DNA from: Mycolicibacillus trivialis | GTDB taxonomy: Bacteria; Actinomycetota; Actinomycetes; Mycobacteriales; Mycobacteriaceae | Reading direction: 5' to 3' | Length of the DNA: 64,000 bases | Assembly (NCBI RefSeq): GCF_002102395.1 | Contig: NZ_LQPZ01000041.1 | Coordinates: 39,639 to 103,638, forward strand | Shown here: in pieces, positions 19,095 to 29,439 of the stretch | Position numbering within the stretch: the first letter of the stretch is position 1 | How the letters are laid out: each line of letters starts with the position of its first letter | Made by a program: the position numbers and the translations under genes | The notes under the pieces: model-generated | Told to the model about the DNA's origin: nothing | What the model saw: the letters and a program-made list of their open reading frames with translations, nothing else | Databases searched by the model: none

Positions 19095-19562
19095 TCAGCC
19101 GGCCTCGGCGACGGCTTTGATCCGCTCGAGGGTGCGGGTCATGTCGCGGATGTTGTTGCGGCGGCGTAGCCAGCCGCCGAACACCCAGTAATACAGCGTG
19201 GTCAGTGGGGAGTCGGCCAGCCGGAACGACTCGGTGACCGACACCCCGTCGGCCGTCGGGGTCAGCCGGTAGTGCCAGGTGTTGACGACGCGGTCACCGG
19301 CGAGCACGGCGAAACCGAACTCCTCGCCCGGGACGCACGCGGTGACCCGGCAGGTGGTCCAGTAGACCGGTCCGATGCCGTTGCGCCGGACGTGGCCCCG
19401 GAACCGGGCCCCGGGCGCCGGGCCGGTCGCGCCGTCGAGCCATTCGGCTTCGAAGGTTTCCGGGGAGTACCGGCCGATGTTGGTCACGTCGGCGATGAGT
19501 TCCCACACCGCCTGCGGTGGGGCCGCCATGGTGACCGTCGCCGAACCCTGCATGAGACCCAT
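19095..19562 (-). CDS. SRPBCC-fold (polyketide cyclase/lipid transport-like) protein
   Basis: 155-residue START/SRPBCC-type protein beginning SATVTMAAPPQAVWELIAD, with the usual beta-barrel and long C-terminal helix (MTRTLERIKAVAEAG). These proteins form a hydrophobic cavity for a lipid or aromatic ligand. Two starts are possible, ATG 19562 and ATG 19553. It follows the Rpf gene by about 40 bases, as Rv1883c follows rpfC (Rv1884c) in M. tuberculosis. Ligand unknown. Confidence 0.82.
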   Translation of the reverse strand: MGLMQGSATVTMAAPPQAVWELIADVTNIGRYSPETFEAEWLDGATGPAPGARFRGHVRRNGIGPVYWTTCRVTACVPGEEFGFAVLAGDRVVNTWHYRLTPTADGVSVTESFRLADSPLTTLYYWVFGGWLRRRNNIRDMTRTLERIKAVAEAG

Positions 19563-19603
19563 CCAAGCACGGATCGGTGCGCCGCGGGACGGCGCGGGAC
19601 GGT

Positions 19604-20017
19604 TCAGCGGCCCGGGACGAACAGCCCGATGATCTCGTTGACGCTGTTCACCAGGTAGGAGCCGCGCGGTGCGCCCCAGGTCGCCCGCGGTGTCCCGGCG
19701 CGGGCCCCGGCGCAGGTGGGCCAGGCGTCCGGGCCCTGGCTGGCCATGATCCGGTTGGCCACGGCGATCTGCTGGGCGCGGCTGGCGGTGGCGGGGGAGC
19801 CGGCGCCGCCGTGGGACCGCCAGGTCGACTGGCTGATCTGCAGCCCGCCGTAGTAGCCGTTGCCGGTGTCGGCCGACCAGTTCCCGCCGGACTCGCACTG
19901 CGCGACGGCGTCCCAGTTGACGGCGTCGGCGGCGGCCACCCCGGACGAGAGCGCCAGGCCGGCGGCGGCGACGGCGACGACGGTTCCGGCACGGGCGGCG
20001 CTGCGGGCGAGGTTCAT
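19604..20017 (-). CDS. rpfC: Resuscitation-promoting factor (Rpf), secreted
   Basis: 137-residue secreted lytic transglycosylase-like protein. It has a signal peptide (about 1-30, ending GVAAADA) and the Rpf domain about 31-110 with the catalytic Glu42 in [14 protein letters not shown] and the paired Cys41. It cleaves peptidoglycan and promotes growth from dormancy. It is short, with no extra C-terminal domain beyond about 30 residues. The rpfC name rests on position between an Rv1883c-like gene and antigen 85B; sequence alone would also fit RpfE. Confidence 0.9.
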   Translation of the reverse strand: MNLARSAARAGTVVAVAAAGLALSSGVAAADAVNWDAVAQCESGGNWSADTGNGYYGGLQISQSTWRSHGGAGSPATASRAQQIAVANRIMASQGPDAWPTCAGARAGTPRATWGAPRGSYLVNSVNEIIGLFVPGR

Positions 20018-20085
20018 GCCCGATATGTCGCCGATCGTTCACGAAGTGTTACCCGGCTGTTATCGAAGCCTGCTCCGCGCCGCGC

Positions 20086-20547
20086 TCAGCCGCCCGGTCC
20101 CGCCCCCGGGGTCTCCGGGCCGGCGGGATCGGCGGGATCCTCGTCGAAGTCGTGGCGCACCACCCGCACCCGGCCGCGCCGCAGGCAGGCGGCGTAGCCG
20201 TGGTATTTGCAGTACAGCTCCCAGGCCGGTGCCGGCCCGGGGGAGACGTCGATGCGATGGCCGGTGGCCAACTCCAGCCGCAGCTCGCCGTCGTCGTCGA
20301 AGAAAAAGCCGGTGCAGCGGGTGCCGGCGAAGTCGAACAGCGCCCGCTGCACCGGCGCGGCCGCCCGCGGGTCGATCACCACGGTCTCGGCCGCGTGCCG
20401 GCCGGTCGGCGGCAGATGCAGCCGGATCGGCACCGAGATCACCAGTTCGTTGTAGCCGTCCAGGCTCAGCACCAACCCGTCGCGGAAGGAGATCCGCTCC
20501 ACCACGCAGTCCTCGATCCAGGGCCCGGTCGGCCCGGCGCCGGTCAT
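20086..20547 (-). CDS. Uncharacterised protein resembling DUF6188
   Basis: 153-residue acidic protein without signal peptide or membrane segment. It reads as an all-beta scaffold (ISFRDGLVLSLDGYNELVIS, GFFFDDDGELRLEL) ending in a Cys-containing segment (WELYCKYHGYAACLRRGRV) and a low-complexity Pro/Gly tail. The pattern resembles actinobacterial DUF6188 proteins; that is a recollection, not a search. Start ATG 20547 is preferred over an upstream start because the extra residues would be arginine-rich and unlike the family. Confidence 0.6.
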   Translation of the reverse strand: MTGAGPTGPWIEDCVVERISFRDGLVLSLDGYNELVISVPIRLHLPPTGRHAAETVVIDPRAAAPVQRALFDFAGTRCTGFFFDDDGELRLELATGHRIDVSPGPAPAWELYCKYHGYAACLRRGRVRVVRHDFDEDPADPAGPETPGAGPGG

Positions 20548-20590
20548 GGTCTCATCTTGCCGGTTTCTGCGGCGCGGGCAAGGGGCCACC

Positions 20591-20628
20591 AAAAACTGAG
20601 GCCCGACCGGATCACGGTCGGGCCTCAG
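20591..20628 (-). terminator. Intrinsic terminator downstream of antigen 85
   Basis: Perfect 13-bp stem (CTGAGGCCCGACC / GGTCGGGCCTCAG) with a 7-base loop. On the minus strand it is followed directly by five T (bases 20591-20595). It lies 22 bases beyond the fbpB stop. A strong stem with a T tract is uncommon in mycobacteria, so it probably insulates a highly expressed gene. Confidence 0.88.
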
Positions 20629-20650
20629 CCTCAGTGCTGCGGAGCGTCGC

Positions 20651-21634
<984 letters not shown>

Positions 21635-21737
21635 TTACATCCGTGGGCAGTGCTTACGCCTCGGCAGAATTTACCGTGCGGTAGCCGTGATGTCGATTCG
21701 GACGCACCGAGTCGTCCGCCACTGCATTGCGATTCTG

Positions 21738-21768
21738 CATCATCTGCCACCGCAGGCGCCAGATGATG
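21738..21768. repeat. 9-bp inverted repeat in fbpB-DUF7159 divergent spacer
   Basis: CATCATCTG and CAGATGATG form a perfect 9-bp inverted repeat with a 13-base spacer, about 65 bases upstream of the plus-strand gene and 110 from fbpB. It could be an operator for either promoter or a leader hairpin. Confidence 0.5.
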
Positions 21769-21833
21769 ATAATGGACCCCGCGGTGGCGACGCCAGCCCG
21801 CGACACGTAGGCTCGGCGGGCGTTGAGCCGATA

Positions 21834-22667
21834 ATGACCACGCCGTTTCGGCCGGATCCGGTGCCCGCGCCCCCTTCACCGTCGGAAAACCCCGACGTGC
21901 CGGTGGCCGCGAACCGTCCCGGCCGGGCGCGATATGAGGTGCGGATTTTGGATACGGTACTAGGGCTGTCGCTGACACCGACCGCGGCGGAGCGGGTGCT
22001 CGTAGCCGGGCGCGACGCCGGCGGATCACTGCTGAACTGCGACACGGTCGAGACCCCGGTCGGCGGCGGTGCGACCACCGCCGAGGCCGCCGCCCGGGTG
22101 GTGGAGACGGTCCTGCGTTCGCAGTCCCTGAGCGCCGAGAACGGCCGCGATCTCCGGACCATCGGGGTGACCTGGACCGACGACGCGGTCGCCGAGGCGG
22201 CTCTGGTGCTGGAGAAGCTGGCCGACGCCGGCGTGGACAACGTGGTCGCGGTGCGCTCGGCGCAGGCCGCCGAGGCCGTCGAGGCCGGTACCGCCGTCAC
22301 CGTGGGCCACGGGGCCGCGCTGGTGGCGGCGCGGAATGTGGCGTTTCTCGCCGTCGGCGACGACGAGGCGGCCGCCGAGCGGCCCGCCGCGGCTCCGGCC
22401 ACCTCGCTGCGCTACACCGGCGCGGTGGCGGCGGTGGTCGTCGGCGCCCTCAGCTTCGTGGTCTCGCTGTCGCTGGCGGTCAGCCTGCAGAACACCCCCG
22501 AGCGCGACTTCGGCCCGATCGAGCGGGTGGCCACCACCACCGAGACCGGCGCCGAACAGCTGCCCCGGCCGATGACGCCGCCGGCCGCGCCGCTGGGGAT
22601 CGACGCCGTCGACACCCCGGATCCGTCGGCCGCCGCCGAGCCGGCCGACGAGTCCGCGCCGGAATAG
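21834..22667 (+). CDS. Membrane-anchored DUF7159-like protein
   Basis: 277-residue protein. Residues about 40-190 carry the DUF7159-type actin-like fold start (YEVRILDTVLGLSLTPTAAE, then VLVAGRDAGGS), seen in many mycobacterial proteins of unknown role. One membrane helix lies at about 200-225 (VAAVVVGALSFVVSLSLAVS), followed by a Pro/Glu-rich tail predicted outside. ATG 21834 (MTTPFRPDP) was chosen as the first start after the inverted repeat. It is divergent from antigen 85. Function unknown. Confidence 0.7.
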   Translation: MTTPFRPDPVPAPPSPSENPDVPVAANRPGRARYEVRILDTVLGLSLTPTAAERVLVAGRDAGGSLLNCDTVETPVGGGATTAEAAARVVETVLRSQSLSAENGRDLRTIGVTWTDDAVAEAALVLEKLADAGVDNVVAVRSAQAAEAVEAGTAVTVGHGAALVAARNVAFLAVGDDEAAAERPAAAPATSLRYTGAVAAVVVGALSFVVSLSLAVSLQNTPERDFGPIERVATTTETGAEQLPRPMTPPAAPLGIDAVDTPDPSAAAEPADESAPE

Positions 22668-22679
22668 CCGCGGCCGCGT

Positions 22680-23231
22680 TCAGCCGGTCTTGGCGCGGGT
22701 GGCGCTGAAGGAGACGGTGACCGCGTCGGACACCCGCAACGCGCCCAGCAGCATCGAATAGGGTCGCAGCCCGAAGTCGGTGTGACGCAGTTCCGCACGG
22801 GCCGACATCGCCCAGAATTCGCCGAAGTCCTCGGTGCGCAGCTCGAGGACCTGGCCGCGGGCGGTGCCGGCGACCTCCAGCGTGCCGGTCAGCCGGTAGC
22901 CGCCGCGGCGCCGGTCGACGGCGGTCGTGGTGTACTCGATCCGCGGGTGGTTGCGCGCCCCGAGGGTGCGCAGCGCGTTGAACCGCACCAGGGTCTTCTC
23001 CGGGCCGGTCATTGTGCTCAGCCCGCCTTCACCACGTCGCACCTGCAGTGAGTCGACGTCGGCGTGCAGGGTCACCGCCACCGGCTCCGCGGCGCGCCAG
23101 CGCACCCGCGCCCGCCAGGACTCCACGGCGATGACCAGCCGGTGACCGAACGCGGCGGCCGGGCCGGCGACGTCGGTGTGCACCAGGAGTTGCCCGTCGG
23201 TTTCGTCGAGCGTCCAGTCGGCGTCCCCCAT
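22680..23231 (-). CDS. YceI-like lipocalin-fold protein
   Basis: 183-residue protein with the antiparallel beta-barrel pattern of YceI proteins: TLDETDGQLLVHTDVAGPA at the start, FGHRLVIAVESW, then GTLEVAGTARG, and the closing FGLRPYSMLLGALRVSDAV. YceI proteins bind isoprenoid or fatty amphiphiles. There is no signal peptide, so it is probably cytoplasmic. The start is ATG 23231. It lies eight bases behind the TetR gene on the same strand, so it may belong to that regulon. An isoprenoid-binding role would fit the prenyltransferase-like gene nearby, but this is inference. Confidence 0.75.
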   Translation of the reverse strand: MGDADWTLDETDGQLLVHTDVAGPAAAFGHRLVIAVESWRARVRWRAAEPVAVTLHADVDSLQVRRGEGGLSTMTGPEKTLVRFNALRTLGARNHPRIEYTTTAVDRRRGGYRLTGTLEVAGTARGQVLELRTEDFGEFWAMSARAELRHTDFGLRPYSMLLGALRVSDAVTVSFSATRAKTG

Positions 23232-23238
23232 CCCGCCA

Positions 23239-23814
23239 TTATCGCAGCAGCAACCGAGCGGACTTCTCCAAGCGGTCGGCAATCTGTTGGTAGGAGCCAT
23301 AACCCATGCCCGCGCGCAGCAATGCGCCGGCGTACAGCAACTCCAGCGATTCCACGAGGTCCGGGTCGGCGTCGGCGCCGAGCGCCTCGCTGAGCTGCCT
23401 GCGGATCTCGGCGCCGACCCGCAGCCGCAGGTGTTCGACGTCGGGGTCGGCGCCCAGCAGTGCGCTGGTCACCGCGCCGGCCAATTCGGGTTCATCGGCG
23501 ACCAGTAACGCGATGTGGCGCAGCACCCGCACGGCCTGCTCGGCGCCGCCGATCCGGTCCGGCGGCGGGGGCGGGGGCGTGGAGGCCAGCCGTCGCCAGA
23601 AGATCTCGGCGACGAGATGTTCCTTGGAGGAGAAGTAGGTGTAGGCGGTGGCCGCTCCGACGCCGGCCTCGGCGGCGACCAGACGAACCGTCATGCCGGA
23701 GAACCCTTCTCGGCGCAACACCTCGACGGCGGCGCGTCCCAGCCGGTCGACGGTGTCGGCTTGCTTCGCCGTCAGCCTGCGGCGCGTCGATTCCCGAGCA
23801 ACCGGACTGGACAC
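23239..23814 (-). CDS. TetR-family repressor, proposed local regulator
   Basis: 191-residue TetR regulator. The helix-turn-helix is at about residues 30-70 (GMTVRLVAAEAGVGAATAYT, then SSKEHLVAEIFW) and the rest is a helical ligand and dimer domain. Start GTG 23814 overlaps the inverted repeat CTGGACA-CA-TGTCCAG, a likely self-operator. The same 15-base core recurs at 27664-27678, so this protein probably controls the adjacent methyltransferase, the glycosyltransferase operon and possibly the thioesterase. Ligand unknown. Confidence 0.9.
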   Translation of the reverse strand: MSSPVARESTRRRLTAKQADTVDRLGRAAVEVLRREGFSGMTVRLVAAEAGVGAATAYTYFSSKEHLVAEIFWRRLASTPPPPPPDRIGGAEQAVRVLRHIALLVADEPELAGAVTSALLGADPDVEHLRLRVGAEIRRQLSEALGADADPDLVESLELLYAGALLRAGMGYGSYQQIADRLEKSARLLLR

Positions 23815-23824
23815 ATGTCCAGAC
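23807..23824. promoter_or_regulatory. Proposed TetR operator 1
   Basis: CTGGACACATGTCCAG (23807-23822) is a 7-2-7 inverted repeat covering the tetR start. Read on the minus strand, 23824-23810 gives GTCTGGACATGTGTC, identical over 15 bases to 27664-27678. It lies in the 72-base spacer divergent to the methyltransferase gene. Confidence 0.72.
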
Positions 23825-23877
23825 GCTACTACACCACCCGGGGGGCAGCAAGAACGCGGTGGTCACCACGCCGGTAG

Positions 23878-24552
<675 letters not shown>

Positions 24553-24571
24553 CCGTCGCGGTCGGCGCCGC

Positions 24572-25651
24572 TCAACGACGGCCCGACACGCAGGTGCAGG
24601 CGACGTCGCCGGTCAGGCCCAGCGGCAGATCGGCACCGCGGAACAGACCCGCGGCGGGGGTGCTGTCCGATAGCGCATCGGCGGCCAGGATGACCGCCGC
24701 TCCGGTCCAGGTGGTGCGCTCCACCGGCCAGCGCTTGCCGTCGGAGTAGACCAATCCGGTCCAGTAGGAGCCGTCGGTTTCGCGCAGGTGCTGCATGGCC
24801 GCGAACTGACCCAACGCAGCATCGCGGCTGCCCAGCGCCTCCAGCGCGATCACCAGCTCGCAGGTTTCGGCGCCGGTGACCCACGGGTGGTCGTCCACGC
24901 AGCGAATACCCAATCCGGCGACCACGAAGTCGTCCCACCGAGCGGCGATGCGCTCGGCGGCGGCCGGGCCCCGCAACGCACCGCCCAGGATCGGGTAGTA
25001 CCAGTCCATGGCATGCCGCGGCTTCTCGGTGAACGTCTCGGGGTGGGCGGTGATGGCATGCCCCAACCGGCCCACCGCGAGTTCCCACTCCGGCTGCGGC
25101 CGGTCGAGGTAGTCCGCCAGCGCCAGCGCGCACCGCAGCGCGTGATGGATGCTCGCGCAGCCGGTCAGAAGCGCCTCGTCGGCCGGTCCGGTGTCCGCAC
25201 GCGCCCAGGCGATCTCGCCGCCGGGACGCTGCAGCCCCAGCACGAAGCCGATCGCCGCCGCCACCACCGGCCACATGTCGCGGGCGAAGCCGCGGTCGCC
25301 GGTGGCCAGCACGTGGTGCCAGACGCCGGTGGCGATGTAAGCGCAGAAGTTGCTGTCGCTGTTGGCGTCCTCGACCGACCCGGCGCGCACCTGGATCGGC
25401 CACGACCCGTCGGCGCGCTGGGAGCGTCGCGACCACTCGAACGCGGCGCGCGCCGGTTCTCTCAACCCGGCGGCGGTGAGCGCCATCGCGCATTCCACGT
25501 GGTCCCACGGGTCGGTGTGCCCGGTCTCCGACCACGGGATGGCGCCGGAGGGCTCCTGCACGGCGGCGATCGCGGTAGCGGTCCGGCGGACCTGGGTCGC
25601 GGTCAGGACGCCGGGCACCGCCGGCGTCGGGTGATCAAACCAGCGCGACAT
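24572..25651 (-). CDS. Prenyltransferase/terpene cyclase-like alpha-barrel protein
   Basis: 359-residue protein with repeated helix pairs and QW-like repeats (VQEPSGAIPWSE, SQRADGSWPIQ), the signature of alpha/alpha-barrel proteins of the squalene-cyclase/prenyltransferase superfamily. The acidic DDHPWVTGAETCE could be a metal or acid site. It is not a close match to any enzyme I can name, so catalysis is unproven. Start ATG 25651 overlaps the upstream methyltransferase by 17 bases. It is last gene of the glycosyltransferase operon. Confidence 0.7.
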   Translation of the reverse strand: MSRWFDHPTPAVPGVLTATQVRRTATAIAAVQEPSGAIPWSETGHTDPWDHVECAMALTAAGLREPARAAFEWSRRSQRADGSWPIQVRAGSVEDANSDSNFCAYIATGVWHHVLATGDRGFARDMWPVVAAAIGFVLGLQRPGGEIAWARADTGPADEALLTGCASIHHALRCALALADYLDRPQPEWELAVGRLGHAITAHPETFTEKPRHAMDWYYPILGGALRGPAAAERIAARWDDFVVAGLGIRCVDDHPWVTGAETCELVIALEALGSRDAALGQFAAMQHLRETDGSYWTGLVYSDGKRWPVERTTWTGAAVILAADALSDSTPAAGLFRGADLPLGLTGDVACTCVSGRR

Positions 25652-26366
25652 CGGCGGCGGGTTTCTCGAAGTAGAGCGCCACGCTCTTGCCGACCAGCGG
25701 GTCGAGCACGGCTTCGGCGACGCGGGTGGCCGCCGGGCGCGTCATCATGTCCCAGACCAGCAGCTTGTGGTAGGCGACGACCAGAGGGTTGTCGGTGTTA
25801 TGTACTCCGACAAGGCATTTGAGCCACCAAAACGGTGCGTGCAGGCCGTGGGCGTGGTGGGTGTGGGTGTGGGTGAGTCCGCCGGAGCGGATCTTGTCCC
25901 GCAGCGTGCTGGCGCGATAGATGCGCACGTGGCCGCCCTCATTGCTGTGGTACTCCCGCGACAGCGCCCAGCACACCTGTTCGGGCAGCCACCGCGGCAC
26001 CGAGACCGCCAGCACCCCACCGACCTTGAGCACCCGGATCAGTTCGGCGATGGCCGCGTCGTCACCGGGGAGGTGTTCGAGCACCTCCGAGGCGATGACG
26101 CAGTCGAAGCTGCCGTCGGGATAGGGCAGTGCCAGCGCATCGCCGACCACCGCCCGGGCCGACCCGCCCGGCACGACCTCGCCGGCTTCGGCCATCGCCT
26201 CGAACATGGTGGCCACCCCGTCGATCTCGGCGGCGTCATGATCGACGGCGACGACGTCGGCGCCGCGGCGGTAGGCCTCGAAGGCGTGCCTGCCCGCGCC
26301 GCAGCCGACGTCGATGACCGTGGTGCCGGGACCGATGCCGAGCCGGTCGAAGTCGACCGTCAGCAC
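25635..26366 (-). CDS. Class I SAM-dependent methyltransferase (Methyltransf_11-like)
   Basis: 243-residue methyltransferase with motif I VIDVGCGAGRHAFEAY near residue 20, VVAVDHDAAEI, the acidic FDCVIASEVLEHLPGDD and VGGVLAVSVPRWLPE, the layout of ubiquinone/menaquinone-type and sugar or lipid methyltransferases. A His-rich stretch (THTHTHHAHGLHAPFWWLK) follows, which is unusual. Start GTG 26366 overlaps the glycosyltransferase stop by seven bases and the 3' end overlaps the prenyltransferase-like gene, so all three are translated together. Confidence 0.86.
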   Translation of the reverse strand: MLTVDFDRLGIGPGTTVIDVGCGAGRHAFEAYRRGADVVAVDHDAAEIDGVATMFEAMAEAGEVVPGGSARAVVGDALALPYPDGSFDCVIASEVLEHLPGDDAAIAELIRVLKVGGVLAVSVPRWLPEQVCWALSREYHSNEGGHVRIYRASTLRDKIRSGGLTHTHTHHAHGLHAPFWWLKCLVGVHNTDNPLVVAYHKLLVWDMMTRPAATRVAEAVLDPLVGKSVALYFEKPAADVALV

Positions 26367-27607
26367 GGTGCGTCCCGGCCGGCCCGGGCGAACGCGCGCC
26401 GATAGACGGCGACCGTCTGCGCGGCCACCGCTTCCCAGCTGTAGACATCCAGGGCGCGACGACGGCCGGCTGCACCCAGCCGGTGCCGCCGGGCCGGATC
26501 GTCGAGCAGGCCGGCCAGTACGTCGGTGAGTTCCCCGGCGTCGCCGGGGGACACCAGGTGGGCGCAGCACCCGTCGGTGCCGAGCACCTCGGGCAGCGCG
26601 CCGGCCCGGCTGGCCACGATCGGGGTGCCGCTGGCCATCGCCTCCACCGCGGGCAGCGAGAAGCCCTCGTACAGCGAGGGGATGCAGGCGATCTCGGCGG
26701 AGGCGAGCAACCCCGCCAACTCCGCGTCGGACAGCCCGCTGGAGGTGTGCACGATGTCGGAGATGCCCAGCTCGGCGATGAGCTTCTCGGTCGGGCCGTT
26801 CGGTTCGAGGCGGGCGACCAGTTGCAACTCCAGGTCGCGTTCGGTGCGCAGCTTGGCCACCGCGGTCAGCAGGTGGGCCACCCCCTTGAGCGGGACGTCG
26901 GCGCTGGCGATCGCGATGATGCGGCCCGGCACCCGCGGGGCGTCACCGGGCCGGAAGACATCGGTGTCCACCCCCAGCGGCACCACCTGCAGCCGCTCGG
27001 GGCTGACGCCGAAGTCGGCGGCGATGTCGCCGGCGGACGCGCTGGAGACCGTGAGCAGATCAGGGATGGCTCGCGCGACCCGCTGCTGCATCGCGGCGAA
27101 GCCGTACCAGCGCCGGACCAGCGGCTTGCGCCACCAACGGGCCGCGGCCAGGTCGAGCTGGCGGTCCCGGGTGATCGGATGGTGCACGGTGGCCACCACC
27201 GGCAGGCCCAGTGCGGTGATCGACAGCAGCCCGGTGCCCAGGCACTGGTTGTCGTGAACCACGTCGAAGTCGTCACGCCGATCAGCGAGCAGCCGCGCGG
27301 CCCGCAGGCTGAACGTACGCGGCTCGGGGAACCCGGCCGTCCACATGGTGGCGAGCTCGAGCAGGTCGATCCGGTCACGGATCTCCCCGGGGCGCGGGGT
27401 GCGGAACGGGTCGGGTTCGCGGTACAGGTCGAGGCTGGGCACCCGGCGCAGCACCACGGCGGGGTCGAGGTCCTCCGGATAGGGTTGGCCGGAGAAGACC
27501 TCGACGTGGTGGCCGAGTTCGCTCAAACCCCGGCTGAGATGGCGGACGTAGACCCCCTGGCCGCCGCAGTGCGGTTTGCTGCGATAGGACAGCAGCGCGA
27601 TGCGCAT
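26360..27607 (-). CDS. Glycosyltransferase family 4
   Basis: 415-residue GT-B retaining glycosyltransferase. The N-terminal acceptor domain starts MRIALLSYRSKPHCGGQG; the C-terminal donor domain has VVPLGVDTDVFRPGD and the EX7E motif in YEGFSLPAVEAMASGTPIVA near residue 310. GT4 enzymes use nucleotide sugars. It is first gene of a tightly overlapping operon with a methyltransferase and a prenyltransferase-like protein; a copy of the TetR operator core lies 57 bases upstream. This suggests a glycosylated, methylated lipid or isoprenoid product. Start ATG 27607. Confidence 0.9.
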   Translation of the reverse strand: MRIALLSYRSKPHCGGQGVYVRHLSRGLSELGHHVEVFSGQPYPEDLDPAVVLRRVPSLDLYREPDPFRTPRPGEIRDRIDLLELATMWTAGFPEPRTFSLRAARLLADRRDDFDVVHDNQCLGTGLLSITALGLPVVATVHHPITRDRQLDLAAARWWRKPLVRRWYGFAAMQQRVARAIPDLLTVSSASAGDIAADFGVSPERLQVVPLGVDTDVFRPGDAPRVPGRIIAIASADVPLKGVAHLLTAVAKLRTERDLELQLVARLEPNGPTEKLIAELGISDIVHTSSGLSDAELAGLLASAEIACIPSLYEGFSLPAVEAMASGTPIVASRAGALPEVLGTDGCCAHLVSPGDAGELTDVLAGLLDDPARRHRLGAAGRRRALDVYSWEAVAAQTVAVYRRAFARAGRDAPC

Positions 27608-27663
27608 CCGCTACCCCCGGCCCGGCGGCGCGAGCGCGAGGCGACGGACCCGGTCGGCGAACT

Positions 27664-27683
27664 GTCTGGACATGTGTCTGGAC
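27664..27683. promoter_or_regulatory. Proposed TetR operator 2
   Basis: GTCTGGACATGTGTC (27664-27678) is identical to the core of operator 1 (23824-23810). TGTCTGGAC also occurs twice here in direct orientation (27663-27671, 27675-27683). The site lies in the divergent spacer between the glycosyltransferase operon and the thioesterase gene. Confidence 0.7.
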
Positions 27684-27756
27684 TATAAGTCGATTGATAC
27701 CGCGGCGCAACGCGCACCGAACCGGCCGGCGCCGCCGGGTGTGCAAGGATGCCCGG

Positions 27757-28566
27757 ATGTCCACCGACGCTGCTTATTTCGTCCGCGACGACGCCGACCG
27801 TTTCCTGCCCACCGCGTGGGCGAACAGCCACTGGGGCGCCGACCACCTGGGCGGGCCCGCGGTGGTGGCGCTGGCCGCTCGGGTGCTCGAAGACCGGTAC
27901 GGCGACCCGGACCTGCTGCCGGCCCGGCTCACCGTCGACCTGCTCCGGGCGGCCCGCACCGCCCCGACGTCCGTCGCTGCCCGGCCGGTGCGCGACGGCA
28001 GGCGGATCCGCACCGGCGAATGCGATCTGCTCCAGGACGGCCGGCTGATCGCCCGGGCGACGCTGGTGCAGTACCGCACCTCCGAGGCGCCGCCGGGCCG
28101 GTTGTGGCGGACCGCGCCGGAACTGACCGTGCCGGCCGGGCTCGACGACCGGGACTGGAGCCGGCTGGGCAGCGACGAGGCCGGCTGGGCTCCGGCACCC
28201 GGCGACCACCAGAACGTCTCCCGCAAACAGTTCCTGCACCGCGGCTTCCCGCTGGTCGCCGGCGAGGACAACAGCCCGTTCGTCCGGGCCGCGATGGTGG
28301 CCGAGGCCACCAGTCTGGTGACCAACCTCGGCACCCACGGGATCGGCTACATCAACGGCGATCTCAGCGTCGGGTTGTCCCGGCTGCCGCAGGGGGAGTG
28401 GATCGGGGTACGCGCCGAGTCGCACTGGTCCCACGACGGTATCGCCGTGGGATCGGCCACCCTGTTCGACGACCTCGGCCCGTTCGGCACCGGAATGGTC
28501 ACCGCACTGGCCAACCCGGCCGCCCAGATCGACTTCACCGACGTCTCGTTCGCGGCGCGCCGCTGA
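27757..28566 (+). CDS. Acyl-CoA thioesterase-like (hotdog) protein
   Basis: 269-residue double-hotdog protein resembling TesB/4HBT_3-type acyl-CoA thioesterases (LTVDLLRAARTAPTSVAA in the first half, GIGYINGDLSVGLSRLPQGE in the second). It would hydrolyse acyl-CoA or bind acyl groups; the catalytic residues are not clear. The start ATG 27757 (MSTDAAYFV) was preferred to an upstream TTG at 27694 that would lie just past operator 2. It is divergent from the glycosyltransferase operon and may share its control. Confidence 0.8.
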   Translation: MSTDAAYFVRDDADRFLPTAWANSHWGADHLGGPAVVALAARVLEDRYGDPDLLPARLTVDLLRAARTAPTSVAARPVRDGRRIRTGECDLLQDGRLIARATLVQYRTSEAPPGRLWRTAPELTVPAGLDDRDWSRLGSDEAGWAPAPGDHQNVSRKQFLHRGFPLVAGEDNSPFVRAAMVAEATSLVTNLGTHGIGYINGDLSVGLSRLPQGEWIGVRAESHWSHDGIAVGSATLFDDLGPFGTGMVTALANPAAQIDFTDVSFAARR

Positions 28567-28686
28567 CCGCCGACCCGGCCCGGGCAAACCCCCGCCGTGG
28601 CCGCGACACAGCCGATAGGATGCCGTCGGAACCGACGCCAGGTCGGTGACGAGGTGTTCAACCGCAGACCGAACCGGGGTATTGGG

Positions 28687-29130
28687 ATGATTCGCCAGCT
28701 TGGCATCGCCGCGGCGGCCGTGACGATTCTGGCCGTGCCGGGTCCGGCCGATCCGTCCGCCCACGCCGACCCGCAGCGCTACGACACCGACGTGCCCGGC
28801 ATCGTCTACGACGCCTCCGCCGGGACGCCGTGCCACAGCTGGGAGAAGTTCATCTTCGGCCGCGGCCGGGACGGGCAGACGCTGGCCTGCCACTGGATCC
28901 CCAACCAGGGCCCGCCGTGGGACCCGCCGACCACCGGGTTCTGGGTGAACTCGCCGCCGCTGCGCGGCGTGCAGGACGTCGGCGCGCCCTGCCCGGACCC
29001 CAAACGCAGCCAGGTGGCGGCGCAGTCGCCCGACGGCCTGCCGATGCTGTGCACCGAACGGGGTTGGCAGCCCGGCTGGTTCACCGGCGGCGCCGGCCCC
29101 TACGCGCCCCCGGGATTCTTCCAGCCGTAA
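28687..29130 (+). CDS. Secreted hypothetical protein
   Basis: 147-residue protein with a signal peptide (MIRQLGIAAAAVTILAV, cleavage about residue 28 after AHA). The mature part is Pro/Gly/Trp rich with four cysteines spaced for two disulfides (TPCHSWEKF, LACHWIPN, GAPCPDPKR, LPMLCTERGW). I do not recognise a named family. It lies upstream of the Rv1893-like gene in the same direction. Start ATG 28687. Confidence 0.75.
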   Translation: MIRQLGIAAAAVTILAVPGPADPSAHADPQRYDTDVPGIVYDASAGTPCHSWEKFIFGRGRDGQTLACHWIPNQGPPWDPPTTGFWVNSPPLRGVQDVGAPCPDPKRSQVAAQSPDGLPMLCTERGWQPGWFTGGAGPYAPPGFFQP

Positions 29131-29187
29131 CCGCGTGGCGGGGCGGGACTAGACTCAAGGCCAACCGCCAGCGAACAGGAGACACCG

Positions 29188-29421
29188 ATGGCCTTCAACC
29201 CGAAGGACGCGCTCGAATCGGCCCGGGACATCGCCACCCACGCCGTGGAGAAGGCGTCCGACATCGTCGAGAACGCCGGCGACATCATCCGGGGTGACAT
29301 CTCCGGCGGGGTCAGCGGCATCGTGGAGAACTCCATCGACATCGGCACCCACGCGGCGTCGAAGGTCAAGGAGATGGCCACCGGCCGCGACGTCGAACTC
29401 GAGGACCCCGACGACTTGTGA
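29188..29421 (+). CDS. Small amphipathic protein, Rv1893-like
   Basis: 77-residue protein beginning MAFNPKDALESARDIA, made mostly of amphipathic helix (HAVEKASDIVENAGDII, then DIGTHAASKVKEMA) with an acidic tail, and no cysteine. Its position before the nitronate monooxygenase, and its size, match M. tuberculosis Rv1893. CAGGAG lies seven to ten bases before the ATG. Function unknown; the shape suits membrane-surface or protein binding. Confidence 0.82.
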   Translation: MAFNPKDALESARDIATHAVEKASDIVENAGDIIRGDISGGVSGIVENSIDIGTHAASKVKEMATGRDVELEDPDDL

Positions 29422-29439
29422 CCCGGCGCGGCCGCGCGC

